This document shows, one piece after another, positions 1 through 6,971 of a stretch of 64,000 nucleotides of DNA. How positions within the stretch are numbered: position 1 is the first letter of the stretch; the number at the start of each line of letters is the position of its first letter. The stretch lies in NCBI RefSeq assembly GCF_005405005.1, contig NZ_BJDH01000002.1:1-64000 (forward strand), written 5' to 3'. The notes under the pieces were generated by a model. The model saw only the letters and a list, made by a program, of their open reading frames with translations, searched no databases and was not told the origin of the DNA. Origin of the DNA: Lactiplantibacillus daoliensis. GTDB taxonomy: Bacteria > Bacillota > Bacilli > Lactobacillales > Lactobacillaceae. Made by a program: the position numbers and the translations under genes.

Positions 1-108
1 TGCTAACAATCTCGAAGATTGCTAGACCCTACACATTTGATTTGTCGAAACTTTGTTCAGTTTTCAAAGGTCTAATTTGTTGGTTGATTGCCTCAACACA
101 ACTATTAC
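1..108 (-). other. rRNA operon leader (16S gene would lie left of the window)
   Basis: Read on the minus strand, this AT-rich stretch follows two promoters and contains a TTTGAAAACTGAACAAAG segment (about 50-70), typical of the anti-termination/processing leader before 16S rRNA in Lactobacillales and Bacillus. It also ends with TCTTCGAGATTGTTAGCA toward position 1. No part of the mature 16S gene is visible. The assignment rests on this leader resemblance plus the promoters, and is inference as to the gene beyond the edge. Confidence 0.6.
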
Positions 109-137
109 ATAATATCATCACATCTTTTATGTGTCAA
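109..137 (-). promoter_or_regulatory. rrn promoter P2
   Basis: On the minus strand a perfect -35 box TTGACA (132-137) is followed after exactly 17 bases by TATTAT (109-114). The hexamers and spacing are near consensus for the housekeeping sigma factor, as usual for ribosomal RNA promoters. Transcription would start near 102 and run out of the window. Confidence 0.7.
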
Positions 138-248
138 CAACTTTTTTGAAGAAGCTGAATATTTATACAAACGAGATGATTGAACATTATGTGGTTAAAA
201 CGTCGGCAAGTAGCTATTTAACAACTATCTCTCGCAGCGACAAGATAT

Positions 249-277
249 ATCTTATCAAGAATTAGTATGCAGGTCAA
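249..277 (-). promoter_or_regulatory. rrn promoter P1 (upstream of the tandem pair)
   Basis: On the minus strand TTGACC (272-277) is followed after 17 bases by TAAGAT (249-254). It lies about 140 bp upstream of P2, giving the tandem P1-P2 layout common for rRNA operons. It sits directly after the stop codon of the NUDIX-like gene at 292. Confidence 0.55.
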
Positions 278-291
278 CCCTTTATTTAAAT

Positions 292-672
292 TTATTTCGA
301 TAATTTTTCAAATGCTGGCATGGTGCTAACCTTAACACTCTCAAATAAGCCATGTAACTTACTGGCCGGTATAAAGAACAGTCCCTGTTTCTGACAAGCA
401 TTCCGAATGCCATCATCAATTTTTAGATGATTAAACACAAACAACGAGACATTCTCCGAACCACTTTGGGCAAAGACTGAATCATATAGCCGTAATTGAT
501 CAACATCAATCCCAACTTCGTGACGAAGCTTCCATAAAACTGAAGCCAATGGTGTTTGGTTGTCTAGCACCTGAAAGTTATAAAACTTGAATTGTCCTTC
601 GACCTGCTGTACTAAGAAACTCGTACCAGCATCTTCAGGGTTAATGATCGTTGCTGCCACTCGTTTAATCAT
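292..672 (-). CDS. NUDIX-like protein with degenerate catalytic box
   Basis: A 126-residue protein of unproven function. The N-terminus (KRVAATIINPE, then a strand-rich stretch) and the segment around residues 41-55 (LASVLWKLRHEVGID) look like a NUDIX fold with its helix, but the box REUxEExGU is reduced to KLRHEVGI: only one Glu of the usual metal-binding set is kept. It may be a non-catalytic member or bind a nucleotide without hydrolysing it. Its ATG (670-672) overlaps the TGA stop of the upstream S1-domain gene (669-671), so the two are translationally coupled. Fold assignment is inference; the degenerate box is seen directly. Confidence 0.6.
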   Translation of the reverse strand: MIKRVAATIINPEDAGTSFLVQQVEGQFKFYNFQVLDNQTPLASVLWKLRHEVGIDVDQLRLYDSVFAQSGSENVSLFVFNHLKIDDGIRNACQKQGLFFIPASKLHGLFESVKVSTMPAFEKLSK

Positions 673-1073
673 GAATGCGCCTCTTCCTTTAACCGATTCA
701 GGGAATCATTGATCCAACCATCCAGATTTTGAGCAATCGGATCAAAACCAGCATGGACATGTCGATTAGTCCAAAAATGCTTATGATGGAATGTTTTATA
801 AATTTCTAAATCCGTCGTGGTGTGATGTGGTTGACTCTCAACACAGCGTAACGACAAACTAATTTTACCAGTATATTCATCAATATCTAGAATCACCACA
901 TCTACCACTTGACCAACCTTCAAATAATCACTGATGGTCTTCACGTAACCTTCATGACATTCTGAAATATGAATCAAGCCTTGATGATCTGAATCCAGTG
1001 TGACAAACGCCCCATAGGGTTGAATTCCAGTGACTTGACCGTGCACTTGCATCCCAATTCGATAATGACTCAT
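669..1073 (-). CDS. S1 RNA-binding domain protein (CvfD/YugI/GSP13 type)
   Basis: A 134-residue protein. Residues 3-76 form an S1 domain: GMQVHGQVTGIQPYGAFV, GLIHISE, then KVGQVVDVVILDID and GKISLSLR, the classical OB-fold core. The short, less conserved C-terminal tail (about residues 80-134) is rich in His and Trp. The family (general stress protein 13, CvfD in streptococci) binds RNA and ribosomes and affects translation. The start has GGAAAGGATGG upstream. It is the first gene of a two-gene unit with the NUDIX-like gene, driven by a promoter at 1127-1154. Confidence 0.85.
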   Translation of the reverse strand: MSHYRIGMQVHGQVTGIQPYGAFVTLDSDHQGLIHISECHEGYVKTISDYLKVGQVVDVVILDIDEYTGKISLSLRCVESQPHHTTTDLEIYKTFHHKHFWTNRHVHAGFDPIAQNLDGWINDSLNRLKEEAHS

Positions 1074-1126
1074 CCAACCATCCTTTCCTTAACAGTCAAG
1101 TTATAGCAAATTTTATAATCCAAAGT

Positions 1127-1154
1127 ATTATAACCTGAAAACGTCATAATTCAA
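1127..1154 (-). promoter_or_regulatory. Promoter of the S1-protein/NUDIX-like operon
   Basis: On the minus strand TTGAAT (1149-1154), a 16-base spacer and a perfect TATAAT (1127-1132), about 55 bp before the ATG at 1073. Confidence 0.55.
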
Positions 1155-1165
1155 AATCACAAGTA

Positions 1166-1194
1166 CAAAAAAAGAACTCGCTTTGCGAATTCTT
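1166..1194 (-). terminator. Intrinsic terminator after the cyclophilin gene
   Basis: AAGAAcTCGC / GCGAaTTCTT stem with a three-base loop. On the + strand it is preceded by a run of seven A, which is the U-tract for minus-strand transcripts ending after the stop at 1207. Confidence 0.6.
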
Positions 1195-1206
1195 CTATAG
1201 AAAAGC

Positions 1207-1791
1207 TTAATCTGTAATTGTGATCGTTTCGATGACAACATCCTTCACTGGCTTATCTTGTGCACCAGTTGCAACAGCTGCAATTTTGTCAACGATATCC
1301 ATCCCGTCGCTCACGGCACCAAACACCGTATGACGGAAATCAAGCCAAGGTGTCCCGCCATTACCATAAGCAGTAACAATTTCATCTGGATACCCAGCTT
1401 GCGCCATCTGATCAGCCATACCAGCTTCTAAACCGGACTTCTGTACAATGAAGAACTGACTACCATTAGTATTTGGACCAGCATTAGCCATTGAGAGTGC
1501 ACCACGTAAATTAAAGACTTCTTGTGAAAATTCGTCTTCAAACTGATTGCCCCATAGACTTTCGCCACCCATACCAGTACCGGTTGGATCGCCACCTTGA
1601 ATCATGAAATCAGGAATGACTCGGTGAAAAATAATGCCATCATAATAACCCTTTTTCGCTAGCCCAACAAAGTTCTCAACACTTTTAGGCGCTTGCTTAG
1701 GAAACAATTGAACCTGAATGTCCCCGTAATTTGTTTTAATTGTTGCTTTGGGTCCTTCAACCTTGGATAGATCTAATTGTGGATAAGCCAC
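1207..1791 (-). CDS. Cyclophilin-type peptidyl-prolyl cis-trans isomerase
   Basis: A 194-residue cytoplasmic cyclophilin without signal peptide. It carries the family core [19 protein letters not shown] (about residues 55-73, with catalytic Arg and the Gln of the QGGD motif) and [15 protein letters not shown] (about 101-115). It catalyses proline isomerisation and assists protein folding. Translation starts at GTG 1791, preceded by AGGTGATTTT. Monocistronic: terminator at 1166-1194, and the neighbour dedA is divergent. Confidence 0.93.
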   Translation of the reverse strand: MAYPQLDLSKVEGPKATIKTNYGDIQVQLFPKQAPKSVENFVGLAKKGYYDGIIFHRVIPDFMIQGGDPTGTGMGGESLWGNQFEDEFSQEVFNLRGALSMANAGPNTNGSQFFIVQKSGLEAGMADQMAQAGYPDEIVTAYGNGGTPWLDFRHTVFGAVSDGMDIVDKIAAVATGAQDKPVKDVVIETITITD

Positions 1792-1891
1792 AAAATCACC
1801 TGTTTTCTATTAGAATAACTTGATGATACAAGAGAATCAGATTAATTGCTAGTATCTCTCACCTGAATCCTTAAGGTTTTAGCCGGGATTC

Positions 1892-1906
1892 ACTATCAGT
1901 GATAGT
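1892..1906. promoter_or_regulatory. 15-bp palindrome resembling a TetR-type operator
   Basis: ACTATCAGTGATAGT is a perfect 7+1+7 palindrome in the gap between the cyclophilin gene and dedA, 60 bp before the dedA ATG. It overlaps or abuts the likely dedA -35 region. Its core CTATCAGTGATAG is identical to the core of the well-known tetO2 operator. No TetR-family gene is present in the window. Confidence 0.5.
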
Positions 1907-1966
1907 ATTTATCAACGTTATCTGGTATGCTATATCAGAAATATTTTAAATACATTGGAGGTAACC

Positions 1967-2623
1967 ATGAGTTTTTTAGTTGATTTCGTGCTCCATATTG
2001 ATCAACACTTGGTCACAATCGTCAACAGTTTCGGGATTTGGACCTACTTGATCCTTTTTGCGATTATCTTTATCGAAACTGGTGCGGTTATCTTACCGTT
2101 CTTACCAGGTGATTCGTTATTATTTGCGGCCAGTGCCTTAGCAGCCAATCCAACTTACGGATTACACATTTGGTCATTTGTGGTGTTATTCTTAATCGCG
2201 GCACTCGCCGGCGACTCACTTAACTTTTTAATTGGTCATTCACTTGGTGAAGCGTTGACGCGAACATCCTGGTTCGGACGCCTCATCAATCAAAAACAAT
2301 TAGCAAAATCCGAAAAGTTTTTCAAAAAGCACGGCGGTATCACCGTCACGATTGCACGTTTTATGCCAATCATCCGGACATTTGTTCCCTTTGTAGCAGC
2401 CAGCAGTCGGATGACTTATCGCCAGTTCATCCGCTATAACGTGATCGGCTGTATCCTCTGGGTCATCCTCTGCAGTGGTGGTGGTTACTTCTTCGGTAAT
2501 ATCTCATTTGTCAAAGAACATTTCTCATTAGTGGTTATCGGCATTATCGTCGTTTCATTAATTCCAGCTGTGTTCTCTGCACTTAAAGCAAAATTCACAA
2601 CAACTCCTGAACAAGAGGATTAA
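1967..2623 (+). CDS. DedA family membrane protein
   Basis: An integral membrane protein of 218 residues from ATG 1967, chosen because GGAGG (1957-1961) lies 5 bases upstream. An upstream in-frame TTG at 1955 overlaps that site. Family signatures: FIETGAVILPFLPGDSLLF (about residues 37-55), then GDSLNFLIGHSLG, and the conserved IARFMPIIRTFVPFVA with Arg residues important in DedA proteins. Family members are transporters/flippases (recently undecaprenyl phosphate and phosphatidylethanolamine recycling) needed for membrane homeostasis. The precise substrate cannot be told here. A palindrome upstream suggests its own regulation. Confidence 0.9.
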   Translation: MSFLVDFVLHIDQHLVTIVNSFGIWTYLILFAIIFIETGAVILPFLPGDSLLFAASALAANPTYGLHIWSFVVLFLIAALAGDSLNFLIGHSLGEALTRTSWFGRLINQKQLAKSEKFFKKHGGITVTIARFMPIIRTFVPFVAASSRMTYRQFIRYNVIGCILWVILCSGGGYFFGNISFVKEHFSLVVIGIIVVSLIPAVFSALKAKFTTTPEQED

Positions 2624-2631
2624 CTGTATCT

Positions 2632-2668
2632 AAAAGACCTGTCATCGAATCTATGATGACAGGTCTTT
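2632..2668. terminator. Bidirectional terminator between dedA and the TIGR01906 gene
   Basis: A 13-bp perfect stem AAGACCTGTCATC (2634-2646) / GATGACAGGTCTT (2654-2666) with 7-base loop and T-rich flank on both strands, serving the convergent genes ending at 2623 (+) and 2670 (-). Confidence 0.85.
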
Positions 2669-2669
2669 T

Positions 2670-3311
2670 TTAAGTTAAGTCCTTTAAAGCTTGTTTCCCT
2701 ACTGATAAGTAATAAGCAAACGACCACTCCAAGATGACAAAGGCGAGAACAAAGCATTGCAGAAAGAATGTATCTGGTAACACAATAATAATTCGATCAA
2801 AAAGCGGATCAAAAAGCCAGTCAGCATTTCTGAACAACACTTTATGGAAGAAAATAAAGAACTGATCGAAATTAACTGCCATCGTGGCAGCAATCAAAGG
2901 TGGAACCCAAAGTGCCGTCTGCATTGGCAACACAAATCGCCACAATTGCCGATCACGTTTGAGTCGATGCCACAAATAATAGGTCGTCACACACGTGATT
3001 AAAAAGACAGCATAATCCAGTAAAAATAAGTTCTTAACGTCAGCAAAATGGACTAATGCACTGGTAGAATCCGTGAAATCGCTCATTTTAAGCTTAGATA
3101 CCCACGGAAAGTTCAAATAGGCTAATAACTGATAATAATTGACCATCAGTCGACCGGTCGACAAGTTCACTAAGCGGCCTAAGTGTTGCCATTGGACGTT
3201 AAAATAGTACAACCAACTGGCGTTGATCGTTAAGATAATCGTCCCACTTAGCAGCCACATATATAGTCCTAGCCACTGTAACCCATTTTTAAGCCTATTT
3301 AGCCACGCCAT
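2670..3311 (-). CDS. TIGR01906 family integral membrane protein
   Basis: A 213-residue membrane protein with about four or five hydrophobic segments (residues ~10-30, 90-110, 125-145, 180-205). The N-terminal NxSWLYYFN-type start and the periplasmic-loop region with FTDSTSALVHFADVKNLF match the TIGR01906 family of low-GC Gram-positives, whose function is unknown. Its start overlaps the 3' end of the HAD phosphatase gene by 17 bp, so it is the last gene of the YutD/HAD unit. Confidence 0.8.
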   Translation of the reverse strand: MAWLNRLKNGLQWLGLYMWLLSGTIILTINASWLYYFNVQWQHLGRLVNLSTGRLMVNYYQLLAYLNFPWVSKLKMSDFTDSTSALVHFADVKNLFLLDYAVFLITCVTTYYLWHRLKRDRQLWRFVLPMQTALWVPPLIAATMAVNFDQFFIFFHKVLFRNADWLFDPLFDRIIIVLPDTFFLQCFVLAFVILEWSFAYYLSVGKQALKDLT

Positions 3312-4092
3312 CTTCTAAGTCCCATTCGTCCAATGAATTGATTTCATTTGTTGGCTTAACCGCCTGTTTAGCGACTAACTCTGGTGTTGAGACACCGGTA
3401 TACACTAACAACGAATCCATTTCAAAGTTAATTGCTGCAGAAATATCCGTCATATAGTTATCCCCTACCATGACACAATCCTGCTTATCCAGCCCAATTC
3501 GATCAATCGCTTTCTGCATAATAATCGTTTCCGGCTTGCCAACATACGTTGCCCGTTGCTGAGTCGCACGTTCCACCATGGCAATTACCGATCCGGCTCC
3601 GGGAACCAAACCACGTTCATTCGGTAAATTTGTATCCGCGTTGGTGCCAATAAAGGTCGCGCCACGCTTAATTGCCAAAGTCGCGAGTTCAAATTTGTGA
3701 TAGGTTGCATCATAATCCAATCCAACAATCACAAACCGTGGCGTCTTCTCGTTAAAGTGGAAGCCTTTTTCAAGCATGGCACCCTTTAGACCTAGTTCGC
3801 CAATCACATACATCGTTTTTTCACCGTCACCGGCTAAATCATTGACATAATCGGCCGTTGCCAGCGCCGCGGTATAAACATTAGCTGGACTCACATGAAT
3901 ATCATGGTTGTCCGCCAAATTAGCTGCCACATCTTCTGGCGACTTAGTCGTGTTGTTGGTTACTAGTAAAAATGCCGTGTTGGTTGCTTGCAACCGTTCA
4001 ATAAAACGCTTAGCAGCTGGAATTCGTTCACTCCCACGGTAGACGGTCCCATCTAAATCAATCAAATATCCCTTATACTGACTCAATTTCAA
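3295..4092 (-). CDS. HAD-IIA family sugar phosphatase (NagD/YutF-like)
   Basis: A 265-residue protein with all HAD motifs: DLDGTVYRG near residue 13 (nucleophile Asp in motif I), LVTNNTT near residues 43-49 (motif II), the Lys in YVGKPE (about 187-192), and VMVGDNYMTDI (about 206-216, motif III). The C2-type cap between motifs II and III places it in the NagD/AraL group (TIGR01457). It likely dephosphorylates small phosphorylated metabolites; the substrate is unknown. It lies between yutD and the membrane protein gene, and the trio is conserved in many Firmicutes. Confidence 0.9.
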   Translation of the reverse strand: MKLSQYKGYLIDLDGTVYRGSERIPAAKRFIERLQATNTAFLLVTNNTTKSPEDVAANLADNHDIHVSPANVYTAALATADYVNDLAGDGEKTMYVIGELGLKGAMLEKGFHFNEKTPRFVIVGLDYDATYHKFELATLAIKRGATFIGTNADTNLPNERGLVPGAGSVIAMVERATQQRATYVGKPETIIMQKAIDRIGLDKQDCVMVGDNYMTDISAAINFEMDSLLVYTGVSTPELVAKQAVKPTNEINSLDEWDLEDGVAK

Positions 4093-4100
4093 AATCCTCT

Positions 4101-4763
4101 CTACTTCTGGCGAATGGTAAAATGCCGCTTACCAGTCGCTGGTTTACTCGTTCGTGCTTGTTGACCACTACCCGCTTTAACTTTCGCCGGTTGTTGTCGT
4201 TTTTCAGTGAACGGTGCTGCCTTCTGCTTCGTCGTAAAGGACTTATTGCGACGACGTTGTTTCAATTTACTACTACTCCGGTTGCTCCGACTTCGAGACT
4301 GAGTGGTATGACTATTGTTATTGCCACCGCTGTTGTTCGTCCCATTGCCGCGTTTATTACGACGGTCGTCCTTACGTGGATGACTCGTTCGTTTCGGCTT
4401 GATGACCCGTTCATTTTTCAGAATGAAATAAGCACAGCCAAAATTACAGTATTCATATAAATAGTCTTGAACTGTTCCAATCGTTTGGGCGCGCTGAACA
4501 TCCTTGGTATCATCCTTGAAAAATCCCTTCAAGCGCAGTTGTTCAAAGCCCCAATCACCGACCAAGTAATCATATTTATTTAAAATTGTGCTATAACGCT
4601 CGGTAAACTTATCAAGATCAAACGCATCGTGATAATCCAAGACGAGTTCAAATGGGTGCTTGTTCACCTCAATATGAGTCTTATCTAGCCGGGTTCCTTG
4701 ATATAAACTTTGTCGTCGTTCGGCTTGCTGTGCAGCCAATTCATCGATATGATCGCGATTCAA
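4101..4763 (-). CDS. yutD: YutD family protein with long basic C-terminal tail
   Basis: A 220-residue protein. Residues ~15-115 match the YutD domain (KYDYLVGDWGFEQLRLKGFF, VQDYLYEYCNFGCAYFILKN). From about residue 120 the chain is a low-complexity tail rich in Arg, Lys, Ser, Asn and Gln (PKRTSHPRKDDRRNKRGNG and onward), likely disordered and able to bind nucleic acid. B. subtilis YutD is much shorter, so the tail is the notable part. It begins an operon with the HAD phosphatase 8 bp downstream. Function unknown. Confidence 0.85.
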   Translation of the reverse strand: MNRDHIDELAAQQAERRQSLYQGTRLDKTHIEVNKHPFELVLDYHDAFDLDKFTERYSTILNKYDYLVGDWGFEQLRLKGFFKDDTKDVQRAQTIGTVQDYLYEYCNFGCAYFILKNERVIKPKRTSHPRKDDRRNKRGNGTNNSGGNNNSHTTQSRSRSNRSSSKLKQRRRNKSFTTKQKAAPFTEKRQQPAKVKAGSGQQARTSKPATGKRHFTIRQK

Positions 4764-4778
4764 ATCGACACCACCTTC

Positions 4779-6170
4779 CTATCCTTGAATGGGATATTGC
4801 GTTGCAAGGTAATCCCCCACAACTGTTCTTAATAATGCTTCAAATAAAATATCTGTTTTACCACTAATATTTAACGTTGGAAAAAATGGAATAAATAAAT
4901 CATGATCCAGTAAAGCAATCTGATAGGTTGCTTTCAGATTAACAGGCGCATCATTAACCAACAACGTATGCGTTGCAGGTTGCCAACGCACCCCCTGGTA
5001 CTGAATCACTCCAAAGACTCGCCCACGAAAACCCATACCGTGAATCTGATACTTATTTAAGAATGGGCGAACCAGTTCCATTTCATAAATTAGACGCCAG
5101 AGTTCTTGACCCGTCAAAGTCACCCGAATCACATGCATCGCATGTGGCAACATCGTATGCAAAATATTGAGGTCAATGTCACCGGCGGGCAAATCTCGCA
5201 TGAACAAGCCACCGTTCAGCATGCCTAAATCCGTGCCGGCATAGCTGGTAATGGCTTTTAACCCCAACGCCGTCAACTCACTTTTGTGATGCCAATGCGG
5301 TTGTAATTGCTGTGGCACCGTAGCAATGACGCGTTGTGCTAAGAGTTGTTCACCACGTTGCTGCCAGCTTGAGATTTCAGCGGCGTCCGTAGCCATCACA
5401 GGTAACGTCGCCGTTTCAACCGTTTCAGCTCGACTTTGAGACACATGATGGTCGTCATCAATGGTCAACGTGATTTGACCGACATATTCACCGTACTTAC
5501 CGGCAGCGGCCACCAACACACCGTGATCGACTTCACCATTGACTAATAAATGGTGCGTGTGACTGCCAATAATCACATCGATCATTGGGTAGTGTTTCGC
5601 CAACCAGCGATCCACATTAATCCCCAAATGGGACATAACCACCAGCACATCATACTGTCCCGCGTATTGCGCCAATAACTGCGGTAATCGATCTTTGACA
5701 CTTGCCGGGGTCCAACCATTTAATGGATACGTTAACGTGAATGGTGCCGTAAAAGCGAACAATAAAATGCGCGTACCGGCTGGGGTCGTCACCAATTTTG
5801 CAGGTTCAGCCCAGTCCGGTTGTTTGCCACTTTTGGCATCAGTTAAATTGTCCAAGACGACATCGAAATTAGCGTGCGTGTACAACTGGTCCAGTTCCGC
5901 ATGCGTTAAGCCCAAACCTTCATTATTTCCAATGGTCACCGCATCATAGCCAACTTGGTTCAATAGTTGCACGTTCGCCTGTCCTCGAGTTGCTTCCGAT
6001 AATGGATGGGCACGATCAACGGCATCACCGAGGTCCACGGTCAAAACAGTGTGGCCGGCAGCTTGCTGAAACTGCCGTTGATCCGCGAGGTATCGCCGAA
6101 TCCGAGGCCAGTTTTCAAAATGCGAATGGTTATCATTCGTATGTAGTATCGTGATCTGTTCGCTCATCAT
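4779..6170 (-). CDS. Bifunctional metallophosphatase/5'-nucleotidase (YunD-like)
   Basis: 463 residues from ATG 6170, picked because GAGG lies 5 bases upstream; the longer frame to 6227 has no such site and precedes the conserved HTNDNHSHF start. N-terminal calcineurin-like metallophosphoesterase domain: HTNDNHSHF, DLGDAVDR, TIGNNEG, SHLG and GSHTHH supply the two-metal site. C-terminal 5'-nucleotidase domain (from about residue 270) with LGMLNGG and the GMGFRGRV loop. No signal peptide is seen, so it is probably cytoplasmic, unlike secreted 5'-nucleotidases. Likely acts on nucleotides or nucleotide sugars. Lies 15 bp before yutD. Confidence 0.88.
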   Translation of the reverse strand: MMSEQITILHTNDNHSHFENWPRIRRYLADQRQFQQAAGHTVLTVDLGDAVDRAHPLSEATRGQANVQLLNQVGYDAVTIGNNEGLGLTHAELDQLYTHANFDVVLDNLTDAKSGKQPDWAEPAKLVTTPAGTRILLFAFTAPFTLTYPLNGWTPASVKDRLPQLLAQYAGQYDVLVVMSHLGINVDRWLAKHYPMIDVIIGSHTHHLLVNGEVDHGVLVAAAGKYGEYVGQITLTIDDDHHVSQSRAETVETATLPVMATDAAEISSWQQRGEQLLAQRVIATVPQQLQPHWHHKSELTALGLKAITSYAGTDLGMLNGGLFMRDLPAGDIDLNILHTMLPHAMHVIRVTLTGQELWRLIYEMELVRPFLNKYQIHGMGFRGRVFGVIQYQGVRWQPATHTLLVNDAPVNLKATYQIALLDHDLFIPFFPTLNISGKTDILFEALLRTVVGDYLATQYPIQG

Positions 6171-6233
6171 CGTCGCCTCACAATATTTGTCTTCGTTAAT
6201 CCTAAAGCATTGTTGAAAGCCGGTCAAGCTGAC

Positions 6234-6842
6234 TTATTGTCGCTTCGCAAAATCAATGGCCTTACCATTGACCATTTGCTCAATTTCAGCTAATGAAAAT
6301 GGCGCCCCAAACGGAACCTTATGATCCAGATAATCAACCTCTGGCGTATCCACACCAACATTAATATTCTCTTTGACGGCCACCGCATAATGATGAATGT
6401 GACCATGCAGGTTGATAATCTGCTTCACAATTCCCATCATCATTGGATAGTGCGTCATATAGTACTGGCGATGATCATACTTGATCAACACACCAACATC
6501 ATGAAATTCAAACTTAGGTTGCCCATTTAGTTGTGGGTCATGAGCGGCTAAATATTTGAAAAAAGCGCGTGAATCATGATTACCCTTAATGAAGACAATT
6601 TTACCATGTAACTGGGCCAAAATGGCAAAGACCCGTTCGTAGGACAATTTCGCCGGTCGCGTAAAATACAGGGCGACGTCTCCAAGATGATAAACCGTAT
6701 CTTCATCGGTGACGCGCGCATTCCAGTGATCAATAATCGCCTGATTCATTGTTTCAACATCTGGAAACAGTCGTGGTGCAAAATCATTTTGTCCCAATAA
6801 ATCAGCATGATAAAAGTGCGTATCTGAAGTAAAATATTGCAT
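6234..6842 (-). CDS. Metallophosphoesterase (calcineurin-like)
   Basis: A 202-residue cytoplasmic protein. The metal-binding motifs are SDTHFYHADLL (residues 5-15), YHLGDVAL, IKGNHDS (about 85-91), THYPMM and NLHGHIHHY (about 145-153). These are the five blocks of the calcineurin-like superfamily with an HxHxH-like end. The substrate is not evident. It stands upstream of the YunD-like gene with a 63-bp gap, so the two may be cotranscribed. Confidence 0.88.
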   Translation of the reverse strand: MQYFTSDTHFYHADLLGQNDFAPRLFPDVETMNQAIIDHWNARVTDEDTVYHLGDVALYFTRPAKLSYERVFAILAQLHGKIVFIKGNHDSRAFFKYLAAHDPQLNGQPKFEFHDVGVLIKYDHRQYYMTHYPMMMGIVKQIINLHGHIHHYAVAVKENINVGVDTPEVDYLDHKVPFGAPFSLAEIEQMVNGKAIDFAKRQ

Positions 6843-6926
6843 AAAAGTCCCTCGATTTCGAATAAAATCACATTAAATTTAATTGTACCGCTTCACAAGT
6901 TAAAGCGCATTAGAACAGTTTGAGAC

Positions 6927-6971
6927 AAAAAAAACGCGCTGAGCACTTGTCTCAGACGCGTCTTTATTTTT
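6927..6971. terminator. Bidirectional terminator after the amino acid permease
   Basis: Stem ACGCGcTGAG (6934-6943) pairing with CTCAgACGCGT (6951-6961) around a 7-base loop. A run of eight A precedes it and CTTTATTTTT follows, so it can stop transcripts in either direction. It ends the permease mRNA (stop at 6970). Confidence 0.7.

Noticed and set aside
2699-2893. 64-residue frame inside the TIGR01906 gene
   Set aside because: Shadow frame of the membrane protein gene; no ribosome site.
4122-4460. 112-residue plus-strand frame opposite yutD
   Set aside because: Arises from the low-complexity basic tail of yutD read on the other strand; no promoter or ribosome site.
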